Shown here: piece by piece, positions 54,201 through 59,518 of the stretch
Layout of the letters: every line of letters begins with the position of its first letter
Position numbering within the stretch: position 1 is the first letter of the stretch
Origin: Sipunculus nudus
Lineage: Eukaryota; Annelida; Sipuncula; Golfingiida; Sipunculidae
Direction: 5' to 3'
Length of the DNA stretch: 64,000 bases
NCBI GenBank assembly: GCA_026874595.1
Contig: CM049306.1
Location: 1,566,019 to 1,630,018 of the forward strand
The notes under the pieces: model-generated
The model's input: only the letters and a program-made list of their open reading frames with translations
Database searches by the model: none
What the model was told of the DNA's origin: nothing
Position numbers and translations under genes: made by a program

Positions 54201-54543
54201 GTTAGGAATCTCTCACATAATTTTGGGGTTAAAGGTCAACGATTTTCTTAAAGCACCATCTGAGCTCTGTTGACCTCAGACAACTCGTTAATAATAATAT
54301 AATAATAATGATAATAATTATAATTATTAATATTATTATTATTATTATACTGTTTATATAAACTCTGAATAATATTCAGGATGCATCTGTTTGTAGGCAA
54401 ACTGAAGCAGGAACATCCAGAACTGACAAGGAGCTGCCAAGCACATCTAAACCAGTCAGCCATGATGACAGCATTCCCCATGTCCCCTTTGGCACAGACC
54501 TGCTTCACTGGGGGGAAAAGATTGAAAAGCCACTGGTAGTACG
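12113..54543 (+). CDS. UVSSA: UV-stimulated scaffold protein A (UVSSA), eight exons, 3' end outside window
   Basis: This is the overall gene model. Exons 12113-12240, 19116-19291, 24447-24601, 27394-27514, 34304-35856, 36211-36349, 39803-40037 and 54397-54543 total 2654 nt, or 884 codons plus 2 nt, and every junction keeps frame with AG/GT borders. UVSSA is known to work in transcription-coupled repair: it joins CSA/CSB at stalled RNA polymerase II, brings USP7, and recruits TFIIH. Visible landmarks, in order, are [73 protein letters not shown] and [11 protein letters not shown]. All match the vertebrate protein in order and spacing except for a long charged insertion in exon 5. The human protein is about 709 residues, so this one is unusually long. 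The C-terminal HRFW, zinc-finger and DUF2043 region is not in the window. The family assignment is very secure. Confidence 0.93.
12243..15560. repeat. 31-bp minisatellite in intron 1, about 105 copies
   Basis: The unit is GGTCTAGAAAACATTGTATA then CAGGTATTAAA, with A/C (TTAAAGG/TTCAAGG), AGAAAACATAG/ACAAATCATTG and TATACAG/TATGCAG variants. Runs of like variants and duplicated multi-unit blocks (for example around 12690-12850 and 13760-13920) show segmental amplification. The first partial unit begins inside the exon 1 donor region. Long frames in it arise because three 31-bp units make 31 codons. Confidence 0.96.
15640..15785. mobile_element. Dispersed repeat fragment, related to 56860-57110
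   Basis: After a G14 tract at about 15651-15664, CCAAAATAATCAAAA..CA.TCAACAAGG-type sequence and a GACATTT.GCA segment resemble 56868-56960, also in intron 8. The family is not identified. It continues rightward into tandemly repeated derivatives. Confidence 0.5.
15786..16100. repeat. 63-bp tandem repeat, five copies
   Basis: TTAGGTTACATGG-like starts occur at 15786, 15849, 15912, 15975 and 16038, giving a 63-bp period. Each unit carries CATTTGTCAGCATTACTGTG and AGTAACAGCTTGTAGATAAA. Divergence among copies is moderate, so it is older than the adjacent 85-bp array. Confidence 0.93.
16102..17837. repeat. 85-bp satellite-like array, about 20 copies
   Basis: The unit starts AAGCTCAGACATCCATCACA and includes GAGGTGTTATAAGAACTTTT, AACAAGAATTACCTAGAG and GTGTACCGAGGGTAC. 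Starts at 16102 and 16187 show the 85-bp period. Copies are almost identical, with only scattered single-base changes. The last two units have lost 25 bp. A related single copy is seen at about 57050-57110. Confidence 0.96.
17838..18072. other. Intron 1 sequence without features
   Basis: AT-rich, no repeats or coding signals recognised. Confidence 0.4.
18073..19070 (+). mobile_element. HINE (non-autonomous Helentron-like) A1
   Basis: It starts TTTTTAGCTCAGCTGACTAT. The subterminal GCTCAGCTGA (18079-18088) recurs inverted as TCAGCTGAGC at 19037-19046, followed by a short 3' stem-loop and the end GGGTCCCTTGTT. This is the subTIR plus 3' hairpin design known for DINE-1/pearl/MINE elements. No Rep/helicase is encoded. 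Its 3' end lies 45 nt upstream of UVSSA exon 2. Confidence 0.7.
19116..19291 (+). CDS. UVSSA: UVSSA coding exon 2 (VHS-like domain core)
   Basis: The acceptor CTCAG is at 19111-19115 and the donor GTATGT at 19292. The exon encodes [20 protein letters not shown] and then [37 protein letters not shown]. This helical core is the most conserved part of the UVSSA N-terminal domain. The exon is 176 nt, enters with 1 nt completing a Lys codon and leaves in phase 1. The 3' end of a Helentron-like element lies 45 nt upstream of the acceptor. Confidence 0.94.
19292..19560. other. Unique start of intron 2
   Basis: No tandem repeat follows this donor, unlike most other introns here. Nothing else is recognised. 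Confidence 0.4.
19570..20751 (+). mobile_element. HINE family E, copy 1
   Basis: It ends with hairpin GTAGTCACTTGTGGACTAC and CCGTATTCTAGTT. Inside are about three diverged ~300-bp units containing CATATCTCAGGAAC.GTTTGA, TTTGCACAGCGTCCTTCTGT and GGTGGCGCCACCT. A second copy with the same layout is at about 51740-52926. The left boundary is not clear. It is non-coding. Confidence 0.6.
20752..21370. other. Intron 2 sequence between mobile elements
   Basis: AT-rich non-coding DNA with no recognised repeat, ORF or RNA. Confidence 0.4.
22532..22655 (+). repeat. 124-bp direct repeat, left copy
   Basis: It starts TGTCACATGGCATAGTTGTT and ends GTTGAACAATACAGAT. The same 124 bases with a few changes lie at 23032-23155. 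It may be the left terminal repeat of a very small retroelement, but no primer-binding site or target duplication is evident. Confidence 0.85.
23032..23155 (+). repeat. 124-bp direct repeat, right copy
   Basis: Near-identical to 22532-22655 (changes near AGAGC/AGAAT and CACAG/AAAG) after a 376-bp spacer that has no convincing ORF. Confidence 0.85.
24447..24601 (+). CDS. UVSSA: UVSSA coding exon 3 (CSA-interacting region)
   Basis: The acceptor TTTCCAG ends at 24446 and the donor GTAACA starts at 24602. The exon encodes (E)[39 protein letters not shown] and [12 protein letters not shown]. The order PLPPP, then W..KYG..YK.L, then Y.FLK matches vertebrate UVSSA around residues 100-150, a region reported to contribute to CSA binding. 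The length is 155 nt and the exit phase is 0. Only 17 nt separate this exon from the end of an upstream mobile element, so little native intron sequence is left at the acceptor. Confidence 0.93.
24706..25932. repeat. 33-bp minisatellite in intron 3, about 37 copies
   Basis: The unit is GAGTATTAGTGGAGTATAAA then TATCAGTTTGCTT, with TAAATA/TGAATA and TTTGCTT/TAAGCTT variants. The period is a multiple of three, so the minus strand carries a long repetitive frame (11-residue units). That frame has no start context or domain and is not a gene. The array starts about 105 nt after the exon 3 donor. Confidence 0.95.
26034..27190 (+). mobile_element. HINE family A, copy A2, lacking a clear 3' end
   Basis: TTTTTTAGCTCAGCTGACTA, then a palindromic CTATAAGTCATCTGAGC stretch and a GTCY-type tract (about 26084-26128) match copy A3 at 40985. 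GTTAGATGTCCCCAAAATCT occurs at about 26183 and again at about 26864, showing two internal cores. No GGGTCCCTTGTT end is found, so the copy is truncated. A short direct duplication (GTCATGTCCCAGCTTTGCTT-like, about 27200 and 27265) follows. Confidence 0.6.
27394..27514 (+). CDS. UVSSA: UVSSA coding exon 4 (charged coiled-coil segment)
   Basis: The acceptor TTTCAG ends at 27393 and the donor GTCACA starts at 27515. The 121-nt exon encodes [20 protein letters not shown] followed by [20 protein letters not shown]. This corresponds to the KKVDFQD..A.S.AER...EE segment of vertebrate UVSSA and is likely a coiled coil because of its long Glu/Arg/Gln heptad-like stretch. It leaves in phase 1 and joins exon 5 to give a split Asp codon. 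Confidence 0.9.
27535..28191. repeat. 47-bp minisatellite, left block of intron 4
   Basis: About 13 units with ACATTCACACAAAGACCAAG, CTGGGTAGACTTGTGTTATC and TATTTAC. The first degenerate units lie about 20 nt after the exon 4 donor. It is broken by an LTR-like element at 28192. Confidence 0.93.
28192..29968 (+). mobile_element. LTR-retroelement-like insertion, non-autonomous
   Basis: The element starts TGTAACATTC and ends CAGCTACA (TG...CA), flanked by the 4-bp target duplication ATCT (28188-28191 and 29969-29972) in array sequence. A probable 5' LTR spans 28192-28671, with a GGATAAAAC TATA-like box (about 28311) and AATAAATAA near its end. It is followed by TCTGGCGAGCGATGC, a Gypsy-like primer-binding position. 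Only the last 32 bp of the LTR recur at the right end (29937-29968), so the 3' LTR is mostly missing. The 1.3-kb interior has no gag or pol. Confidence 0.65.
29973..34265. repeat. 47/49-bp minisatellite, right block of intron 4, about 88 copies
   Basis: Two unit types share CTGGGTAGACTTGTGTTATG and TATTTA. One has ACATTCACACAAGGACCAAG (47 bp), the other ATGCACGTACACTCAGACCA (49 bp). They alternate between about 30500 and 31450, and the 49-bp type is then nearly fixed up to 34200. The array runs to within 40 nt of exon 5, so the whole 6.8-kb intron is array plus one LTR insert. Confidence 0.95.
34304..35856 (+). CDS. UVSSA: UVSSA coding exon 5, with KDTERDKR repeat insertion
   Basis: The acceptor TTTTCAG ends at 34303 and the donor GTAAGT starts at 35857. 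The exon is 1553 nt (2 nt + 517 codons). It opens with [20 protein letters not shown], matching the E.CL...E.C..LL segment of the family. A Lys/Glu-rich low-complexity stretch follows. From about 34917 to 35440 there is a tandem repeat of 8 codons, K-D-T-E-R-D-K-R, of roughly 22 units. Near 35670 the conserved block [20 protein letters not shown] resumes, then [19 protein letters not shown], which matches VRSHGLGS..YTL and the LIRNK segment in human UVSSA. An open frame extends upstream to 34153, but that part is minisatellite intron sequence. Confidence 0.93.
34917..35440 (+). repeat. UVSSA: 24-bp in-frame coding repeat in UVSSA exon 5
   Basis: Units of GACAAAAGGAAAGATACAGA plus GAGG-type bases encode KDTERDKR, with KDKERDKM and KDTDRDKR variants, about 22 copies. 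All length changes stay in multiples of 24, consistent with selection for the reading frame. The product would be a highly charged, probably helical or disordered spacer of about 175 residues absent from human UVSSA. Confidence 0.95.
35857..36210 (+). other. Intron 5, short and free of arrays
   Basis: A 354-bp intron between GTAAGT and TTTTAG with no tandem or mobile DNA. It serves as the internal contrast to the expanded introns. Confidence 0.85.
36211..36349 (+). CDS. UVSSA: UVSSA coding exon 6
   Basis: The acceptor GGTTTTAG ends at 36210 and the donor GTGAGT starts at 36350. The 139-nt exon encodes [40 protein letters not shown] and STRLTS plus one nt. AIDIR.HL..VL.....I.I corresponds to the AIDLKAEL..VL....LDI helix of vertebrate UVSSA. 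The exon follows exon 5 across the shortest intron, 354 bp. A 42-bp minisatellite starts about 20 nt after its donor. Confidence 0.91.
36372..39610. repeat. 42-bp minisatellite in intron 6, about 76 copies
   Basis: The unit is ATGTAGTCAGTAAACAGTGA, AGGTATAGTCACACTCAGGA and AG. It starts about 22 nt after the exon 6 donor. A 17-unit higher-order block of 714 bp is duplicated: the variant run with CAGTAAACAGTAAAGG is at 36961-36980 and again at 37675-37694. The minus-strand frame of up to 642 codons ([14 protein letters not shown] repeats) is a by-product of the 42-bp period. Confidence 0.95.
39803..40037 (+). CDS. UVSSA: UVSSA coding exon 7 (acidic TFIIH p62-binding motif)
   Basis: The acceptor TATTACAG ends at 39802 and the donor GTGAAA starts at 40038. 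The exon starts inside a run of GAT codons giving an Asp tract, then [24 protein letters not shown]. In human UVSSA the same place carries an acidic stretch, Phe408 and Val411, which contact the PH domain of TFIIH p62, and Lys414, whose ubiquitination matters for repair. All three positions are conserved here in F-E-E-V-P-E-K. The rest ([20 protein letters not shown]) is less conserved. The length is 235 nt and the exit phase is 2. Confidence 0.94.
40050..40890. repeat. 43-bp minisatellite in intron 7, about 19 copies
   Basis: The unit is TTAAATATACACTGTAAAAT, ATACAAGAACATGAAGGATA and AAG. The first, decayed unit begins within about 15-25 nt of the exon 7 donor. Copies are very similar, with a few AACTACACACTG and AAACACACACTG variants. 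Confidence 0.95.
40985..43713 (+). mobile_element. HINE family A, copy A3, long
   Basis: The start TTTTTAGCTCAGCTGACTAT, a GTCY tract (about 41037-41098, mixed GTCC/GTCT), and the inverted subterminal TCAGCTGAGC (43680-43689), then hairpin GACCCATGGGTC and CCTTGTT, delimit the element. The middle contains a CT-rich microsatellite and diverged DNA that may be further nested insertions. It is non-coding. Confidence 0.65.
42209..42355. repeat. (CT)n / (CTTT) microsatellite
   Basis: A strand-asymmetric run of CTCTCTTT-type repeats with short interruptions. The frames it opens (Ser-Leu repeats on one strand, Arg-Glu on the other) are artefacts. Confidence 0.95.
43714..45900 (+). mobile_element. 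Family-A-related repeat DNA with ~320-bp tandem cores
   Basis: Segment 43714-44170 matches 18241-18660 in copy A1 (GGGGGAGATCCCCTGCTGTG and flanks). From about 44190 to 45440 roughly four diverged units of about 300-330 bp carry ACAAACAGACAGA, GGAAGAAAATA, GGAGATATGGCCAAA and GCGCCCCCTAGTGGCCATAT. The end at 45867-45898 (CAGCTGAGCACAGTGACCCA) is another family-A 3' terminus. It could be a composite of two nested copies. Confidence 0.55.
47022..50233 (+). mobile_element. HINE family B, nested in M and split by C1
   Basis: It begins TTTTTAGCCCTCAGCTCATA with an internal imperfect hairpin (GCCCTCAGCTCATAGGCTGATGGGC) and a GTCY tract (about 47078-47150), and ends TATTCTAGTT at 50233. Its core TTTTTCAATTTTGGCCTT appears both before the C1 insertion (47240) and after it (about 49963), showing that C1 landed inside B. 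Confidence 0.55.
47521..49944 (+). mobile_element. HINE family C, copy C1, nested in B
   Basis: It starts TTTTAGCGAACCTGTGAGCT. GCGAACCTGTG is subterminal and recurs inverted (CACAGGTTCGC) near 49914. It ends with hairpin AGGCCTGTAGGCCT and TGTT. It has a GTCGTCCGGCGTCC-type tract and several diverged ~200-bp cores (CAAATGGTCTCAGTTCAGTG). It is similar throughout to copy C2 at 57526. It is non-coding. Confidence 0.7.
50617..50935. mobile_element. Family-F-like remnant
   Basis: AAAATCACACAAAATC..AAATATATCAA and ATACACAGATATGGGTCATA resemble the F cores near 21650 and 24100. No termini are seen, so it is a decayed fragment. Confidence 0.4.
50936..51312 (+). mobile_element. Tigger/pogo-like terminal fragment
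   Basis: CAGTCAAACCTCTCTAAGTG followed by GACACCTCGAAAAAGTGGAC is typical of the left ends of TA-inserting pogo/Tigger-type elements. A right-hand GGTGACTG then TA occurs near 51304-51313, with related AGTGGGCACC motifs before it. The middle has no transposase. Confidence 0.45.
51598..52926 (+). mobile_element. HINE family E, copy 2
   Basis: It ends in hairpin GTAGTCGCTTGTCGACTAC and CCGTATTCTAGTT (52926), like the copy ending at 20751. Three ~300-bp cores share GACATCCAAGCTCATATCT, TTTTGCATGTGTATAGTTCT and GGTGGCGCCACC (exact at 52062, 52209 and 52617). The left boundary is approximate. Confidence 0.6.
52927..53655 (+). mobile_element. Region ending in a family-A HINE terminus
   Basis: TCAGCTGAGCGTCATGGCCC and ATGGGCCACTTGTT at about 53623-53655 form a family-A 3' end with hairpin GGCCCATGGGCC. 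No matching 5' end was found, so this is a 5'-truncated copy or a unique stretch with an end fragment. Nothing coding is recognised. Confidence 0.45.
53656..54396. other. Right part of intron 7
   Basis: Two diverged copies of a core with AATTTGTACAGATCCCAACC and CAGCTC.GGTTAAAGT (about 53780 and 54090) indicate an old tandem-core element. An (AAT)n-like microsatellite lies at about 54288-54350. Exon 8 follows. Confidence 0.45.
54397..54543 (+). CDS. UVSSA: UVSSA coding exon 8 (last exon in window)
   Basis: The acceptor TTTGTAG ends at 54396 and the donor GTGAGTG starts at 54544. The 147-nt exon encodes [20 protein letters not shown], then [20 protein letters not shown], then KIEKPLVV and a split Arg codon. 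[11 protein letters not shown] matches VPYGVDLHYWG of vertebrate UVSSA, which is soon followed by HRFW and the C-terminal zinc-binding domain. No HRFW-coding exon is seen before the window ends. The last 11 exon bases plus the donor form the seed of a 58-bp tandem array. Confidence 0.92.
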
Positions 54544-56495
54544 GTGAGTGATCAGGTATTGATCTGGTAAAACAACAAGGTAGAATATAACTGGTAGTAC
54601 AGTGAGTGATCAGGGTATTGATCTGGTAAAACAACAAGGTAGAACATAACTGGTAGTACAGTGAGTGATCAGGTAATGATCTGGTAAAACAACAAGGTAG
54701 CACATAACTGGTAGTACAGTGAGTGATCAGGTAATGATCTGGTAAAACACTAAGGTAGTACATATTGGTAGTACAGTGAGTGATCAGGTAATGATCTGGT
54801 GAAATAACAAGGTAGAACGTAACTGGTAGTACAGTGAGTGATCAGGTAATGATCTGGTAAAACAACAAGGTAGAACATAACTGGTAGTACAGTGAGTGAT
54901 CAGGTAATGATCTGGTAAAACAACAAGGTAGAACATAACTGATAGTACAGTGAGTGATCAGGTAATGATCTGGTAAAGCAACAAGGTAGTACATAACTGG
55001 TAGTACAGTGAGTGATCAGGTAATGATCTGGTAAAACAACAAGGTCATACATAACTGGTAGTACAGTGAGTGATCAGGTAATGATCTGGTAAAACAACAA
55101 GGTAGTACATAACTGGTAGTACAGTGAGTGATCAGGTAATGATCTGGTAAAACGACAAGGTAGTACATAACTGGTAGTACAGTGAGTGATCAGGTAATGA
55201 TCTGATAAAACAACAAGGTAGAAAATAACTGGTAGTACAGTGAGTGATCAGGTAATGATCTGGTGAAACAACAAGGTAAAAAATAACTGGTAGTACAGTG
55301 AGTGATCAGGTAATGAATTGGGTAAGCAACAAGGTAGAACATAACTGGTAGTACGGTGAGTGATCAGGTAATGATCTGGTGAAACAACAAGGTAGAACAT
55401 AACTGGTAGTATGGTGAGTGATCAGGGTAATGATCTGGTAAAGCAACAAGGTAGAACATAACTGGTAGTACGATGAGTGATCAGGTAATGATCTGGTGAA
55501 ACAATGTAGAACGTAACTGGTAGTACGGTGAGTGATCTGGTAATGATCTGGTACAACAACATGGTAGAACATAACTTGTAGTACGGTGAGTGATCAGGTA
55601 ATGATCTGGTAAAACAACAAGGTAGAACATAACTGGTAGTACGATGAGTGATCAGGTAATGATCTGGTGAAATACCAAGGTAGAATGTAACTGGTAGTAC
55701 AGTGAGTGATCAGGGTAATGATCTGGTGAAACAACAAGGTAGTACATAACTGGTAGTACAGTGAGTGATCAGGTAATGATCTGGTAAAACAACAAGGTAG
55801 AACATAACTGGTCGTACGATGAGTGATCAGGTAATGATCTGGTGAAACAATGTAGAATGTAACTGGTAGTATGGTGAGTGATCTGGTAATGATCTGGTAA
55901 AGCAACAAGGTAGAACATAACTGGTAGTACGGTGAGTGATCAGGTAATGATCTGGTAAAACAACAAGGTAGAACATAACTGGTAGTACGGTGAGTGATCT
56001 GGTAATGATCTGGTACAACAACATGGTAGAACATAACTTGTAGTACGGTGAGTGATCAGGTAATGATCTGGTAAAACAACAAGGTAGAACATAACTGGTA
56101 GTACGGTGAGTGATCAGGGTAATGATCTGGTAAAGCAACAAGGTAGTACATAACTGGTAGTACAGTGAGTGATCAGGTAATGATCTGGTAAAACAACAAG
56201 GTAGAACATAACTGGTAGTACGATGAGTGATCAGGTAATGATCTGGTGAAACAATGTAGAACGTAACTCGTAGTACGGTGAGTGATCTGGTAATGATCTG
56301 GTACAACAACATGGTAGAACATAACTTGTAGTACGGTGAGTGATCAGGTAATGATCTGGTAAAACAACAAGGTAGAACATAACTGGTAGTACGGTGAGTG
56401 ATCTGGTAATGATCTGGTACAACAACATGGTAGAACATAACTTGTAGTACGGTGAGTGATCAGGTAATGATCTGGTAAAACAACAAGGTAGAATT
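54533..56495. repeat. 58-bp minisatellite built on the exon 8 splice donor, about 34 copies
   Basis: The unit is CTGGTAGTACGGTGAGTGAT, CAGGTAATGATCTGGTAAAA and CAACAAGGTAGAACATAA. Its first 11 bases are the last coding bases of exon 8 and the next are the donor GTGAGTG, so the first unit overlaps the exon. Units are of two types, TACAGTGAGT and TACGGTGAGT (the latter identical to the true donor). Variants such as AATGTAGAAC and CATGGTAG define higher-order blocks between 55480 and 56440. Confidence 0.95.
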
Positions 56496-57525
56496 TGGAT
56501 TGTGATTAAGTGCATTTTAAAATATGATAGGATACCCTGTCAGAAGATATTTAGAGTTGATGATACTAATTAGGCATCTCATGAGAAACAGAACCTCTGA
56601 TGAATTTATAACAAAAATTTGCCAGGAATCAGCTTGGCATGTAATTGCAGGACTCACTAGTCAAGTGACATTACATATCAAGATCTAGAACTGAAAAATA
56701 TTTTAATTCATTCCTTAAAGTTACCCAATTACCAATCTGACCTTTATAAACTAAAGGTAATCCTTTTGGGCTTTCAAAAGGATTATAGGGCCAGAAAACG
56801 TTGATATCAGCGCACACAGGCCGCTAGTTTTGTTAATATCAACCTGTTTCTAATATATGGGGCCTGCCAAAATAATCAAAACAAATTCAACAAGGGTATC
56901 TGACAGCAAATCGTTAAGCCAGGATGACATTTTGCAACAAGTGACCTTTCTACCTCTGCATATTTTCAACCTACTTATGTTATTGTACCTATTTTTTCCT
57001 GTATGTCAACATTGCTGTGTTTACAAACTTGTTGTTGATAAGCACATTCTTCATGAAGGCATTATAAGAACTTTTCACAACCAAATTTACCCTTAGATCA
57101 TTATTTTATACAGAGAGAAAGCCACAAATTACAAATTCCTTTTCAAAAGGTAGGTGAATGGGCACCTTCAAGCCTGTTAATGACACAAAGGTATATGATA
57201 CAAGTTTAAGGTATAACTTGACTTAAGCTGTCAAGGTCAAGTCACAGTAGACTTTGGACATCATTTGTTTGTTAGCACAATAGCACCAAGGGTTCTGATT
57301 TGATTTTATTCTAATTTAGTGGAAGGCATCGACTAATGAATCTTTCAACCTGATCAACTTTTGGTTGACCTTGACCCATATTTGTGCAGTTTATTAGCAT
57401 TTTCAACAATGACTCAATATCATCAGAAAGTGGTTTTAGGCGTAACTTGATATGATTTCCTGAATGTATGTGACCATAAGGCTCTTCATGTATTTGCATG
57501 CAAATACAGCTTTATCTAGTTTAAG
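56496..57525. mobile_element. Dispersed repeat remnants in intron 8
   Basis: Segment 56860-57110 shares CCAAAATAATCAAAAC, GACATTTTGCA and the single-copy version of the 85-bp unit (GCATTATAAGAACTTTTC..AACCAAATTTACC) with 15650-17840. The stretch 57230-57525 has family-F-like text (TTGACCTTGACCCATATTTG) and ends TATCTAGTTTAAG just before C2. No gene is recognised. Confidence 0.45.
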
Positions 57526-59518
57526 TTTTTAACGAACCTGTGAGCTTATGCGATGGTGTGGCGTCATCCGTTGTCTGGGGTCCATCGTCTGTACGTTAAA
57601 CCATACTATCTTGAAAATGGCAAGAGTTAGCATCACAAAATTTTATGCTAAAACTTAGTCATCTAAAAAGTCTATCGGATTTTGCTTATTTTTTGGCTAA
57701 CTGCATTTTCTTAGATTTTATAAGGAAAAAGCTAAAAAAGCTTTAAAAATCTTCTCCTCCAAAACTGTTCAGCAAAATTGTCCAATATTTCACAGAAATG
57801 TTTCCTGGAACAATCTCTCTCAAGTTTGTACAAATGGTTTAAGTTTGGTGATTTTTGGCCGAGTTACAGGAAGTTGAACTTGGTCATCTGTCCAAAAAAG
57901 CATACTAAAATTATAGTCTAAGAAATGACTGAAGCTATCATCACCAAATTTTATGCCGATGTTGGTCACATGAGTCATATTTGAATTAGAGGTATTGGTG
58001 GCGCCACTTGCATTGGCCTTTTTTGTACGGGGGTCATCAGTGCCTGTATCATACTGGGGGCTACAAAGAACTTCTCTGAAAGCGTATGGCCAAATTGTTT
58101 AATATCGCACAGAAATGATCTTAGGGTAGTGCTTTCTAAAGTTTGTTCAAATGGTCTCTGTCTAGTGACTTTTGGCTGAGTTATGGGAAGCTGAATTTAG
58201 TCATATGCCATAACAGCCCATTTTAGCTCAGTGGCTGCAAAGATCGTCTTCTCAAAAAAACACTGGGCCATATTCTTAAATCTCACACTTTAATTATCCT
58301 CAGATGTTGATAATTCAAATTTGTTCAAATGGTTTTGATTTAGTGCTTTTTGGCTGAGTTAAGGGAAGCTGAACTTAGCCAGTTTGCTGTATTTTCCTAT
58401 ATGAGTGATAAACCTGCAAAACGTTTTTTGACACCACTCAAGCCAATTTGTTTAATATTTTAAAAGAAAATTTTTCACATTAATTCTTATAATAATTGTC
58501 TTTAATGGTTCCTCATGAATAATTTTGGCTGAATTATGGAGATTGAATAGAGTCATTTTACCAAATATGTTAGCTGTGTGAAGCAGTTACATCTAGCCTG
58601 GCACCAGTTTATCAGCATCTATAACATCATGCCACTAGATTTCAGATTAAATAGCTTGGCAGACTGCCAACTATTTCAAATTTTGCAACAGGCCAAAGGT
58701 CAGGCTGAATCTATTTATAGCTTTGGCAGACTGGCTACTGTATCAGATAAAGCAACAGGTCAAGAGTTCACTCAGTGCAGCCAGGTATAGGTCAAGAGTT
58801 CACTCAGTGCAGTAGCTTGATTCTATTTATAGCTTTGGCAGACTGCCAACTGCATCAGATTTGGCACCAATGTTTATCCTGGATCTATTTATAGCTTTGG
58901 CAGCCTGCCATCTGTGTCAGATTATGCAACAGGTCAAGAATTCACTCAGTGCAGCGAGGTACAGGTCAAAAGTTCACTCAGTCTAGCCAGGTGCAGGTCA
59001 AGAGTTCACTCTGTGCAGTAGCTTGAGCCAGCAATTTGTAACAGTTCACTCAGGGCAACTGCCTTTTTCACCTAAGCCTGGTCAGCCCAGTGCATCAAAC
59101 TCGAGAAGTTTATGTATTGGCCTGATATTTTGACCTGTCTATTGATCTTTGATGGCTTTCTCGTTCACAAGATAGGTGTCGCTCCCTACAATGACTTTTG
59201 CACAATGCATGTGCCTGCTTATTTCTCCAGAGGATTTTGATATATTGGCCTGAGATTGGGAAAATTTATACATATCGTAAAGCTTTGTCGAAAACAAGAT
59301 TGTTGGTGCCACCTACAATAATTTTTGCACAGTGTATTTCCCTGCTTATTTCTCAGGAGGGGATATCAGCCTGAAATTGGGCATATGTATACATCTCTGA
59401 TACCTTTGTCATATACAAGACATGTAGGCCTACTTTAAAAGTAATGGCCCAGCATTGAATCATTATACCTGGTGTATAAACCATTGCACAGGTTCACATT
59501 AGGCCTGTAGGCCTTGTT
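57526..59518 (+). mobile_element. HINE family C, copy C2
   Basis: It starts TTTTTAACGAACCTGTGAGC and ends AGGCCTGTAGGCCT plus TGTT, parallel to C1. Shared internal text includes TTTTTTGTACGGGGGTCATC and TTAGCTGTGTGAAGC. The stretch 58650-59090 has short tandem segments (AGAGTTCACTCAGTGCAG). The end abuts TTATATGTTTACAG, the first acceptor-like unit of the 51-bp array, 14 nt away. Confidence 0.7.
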
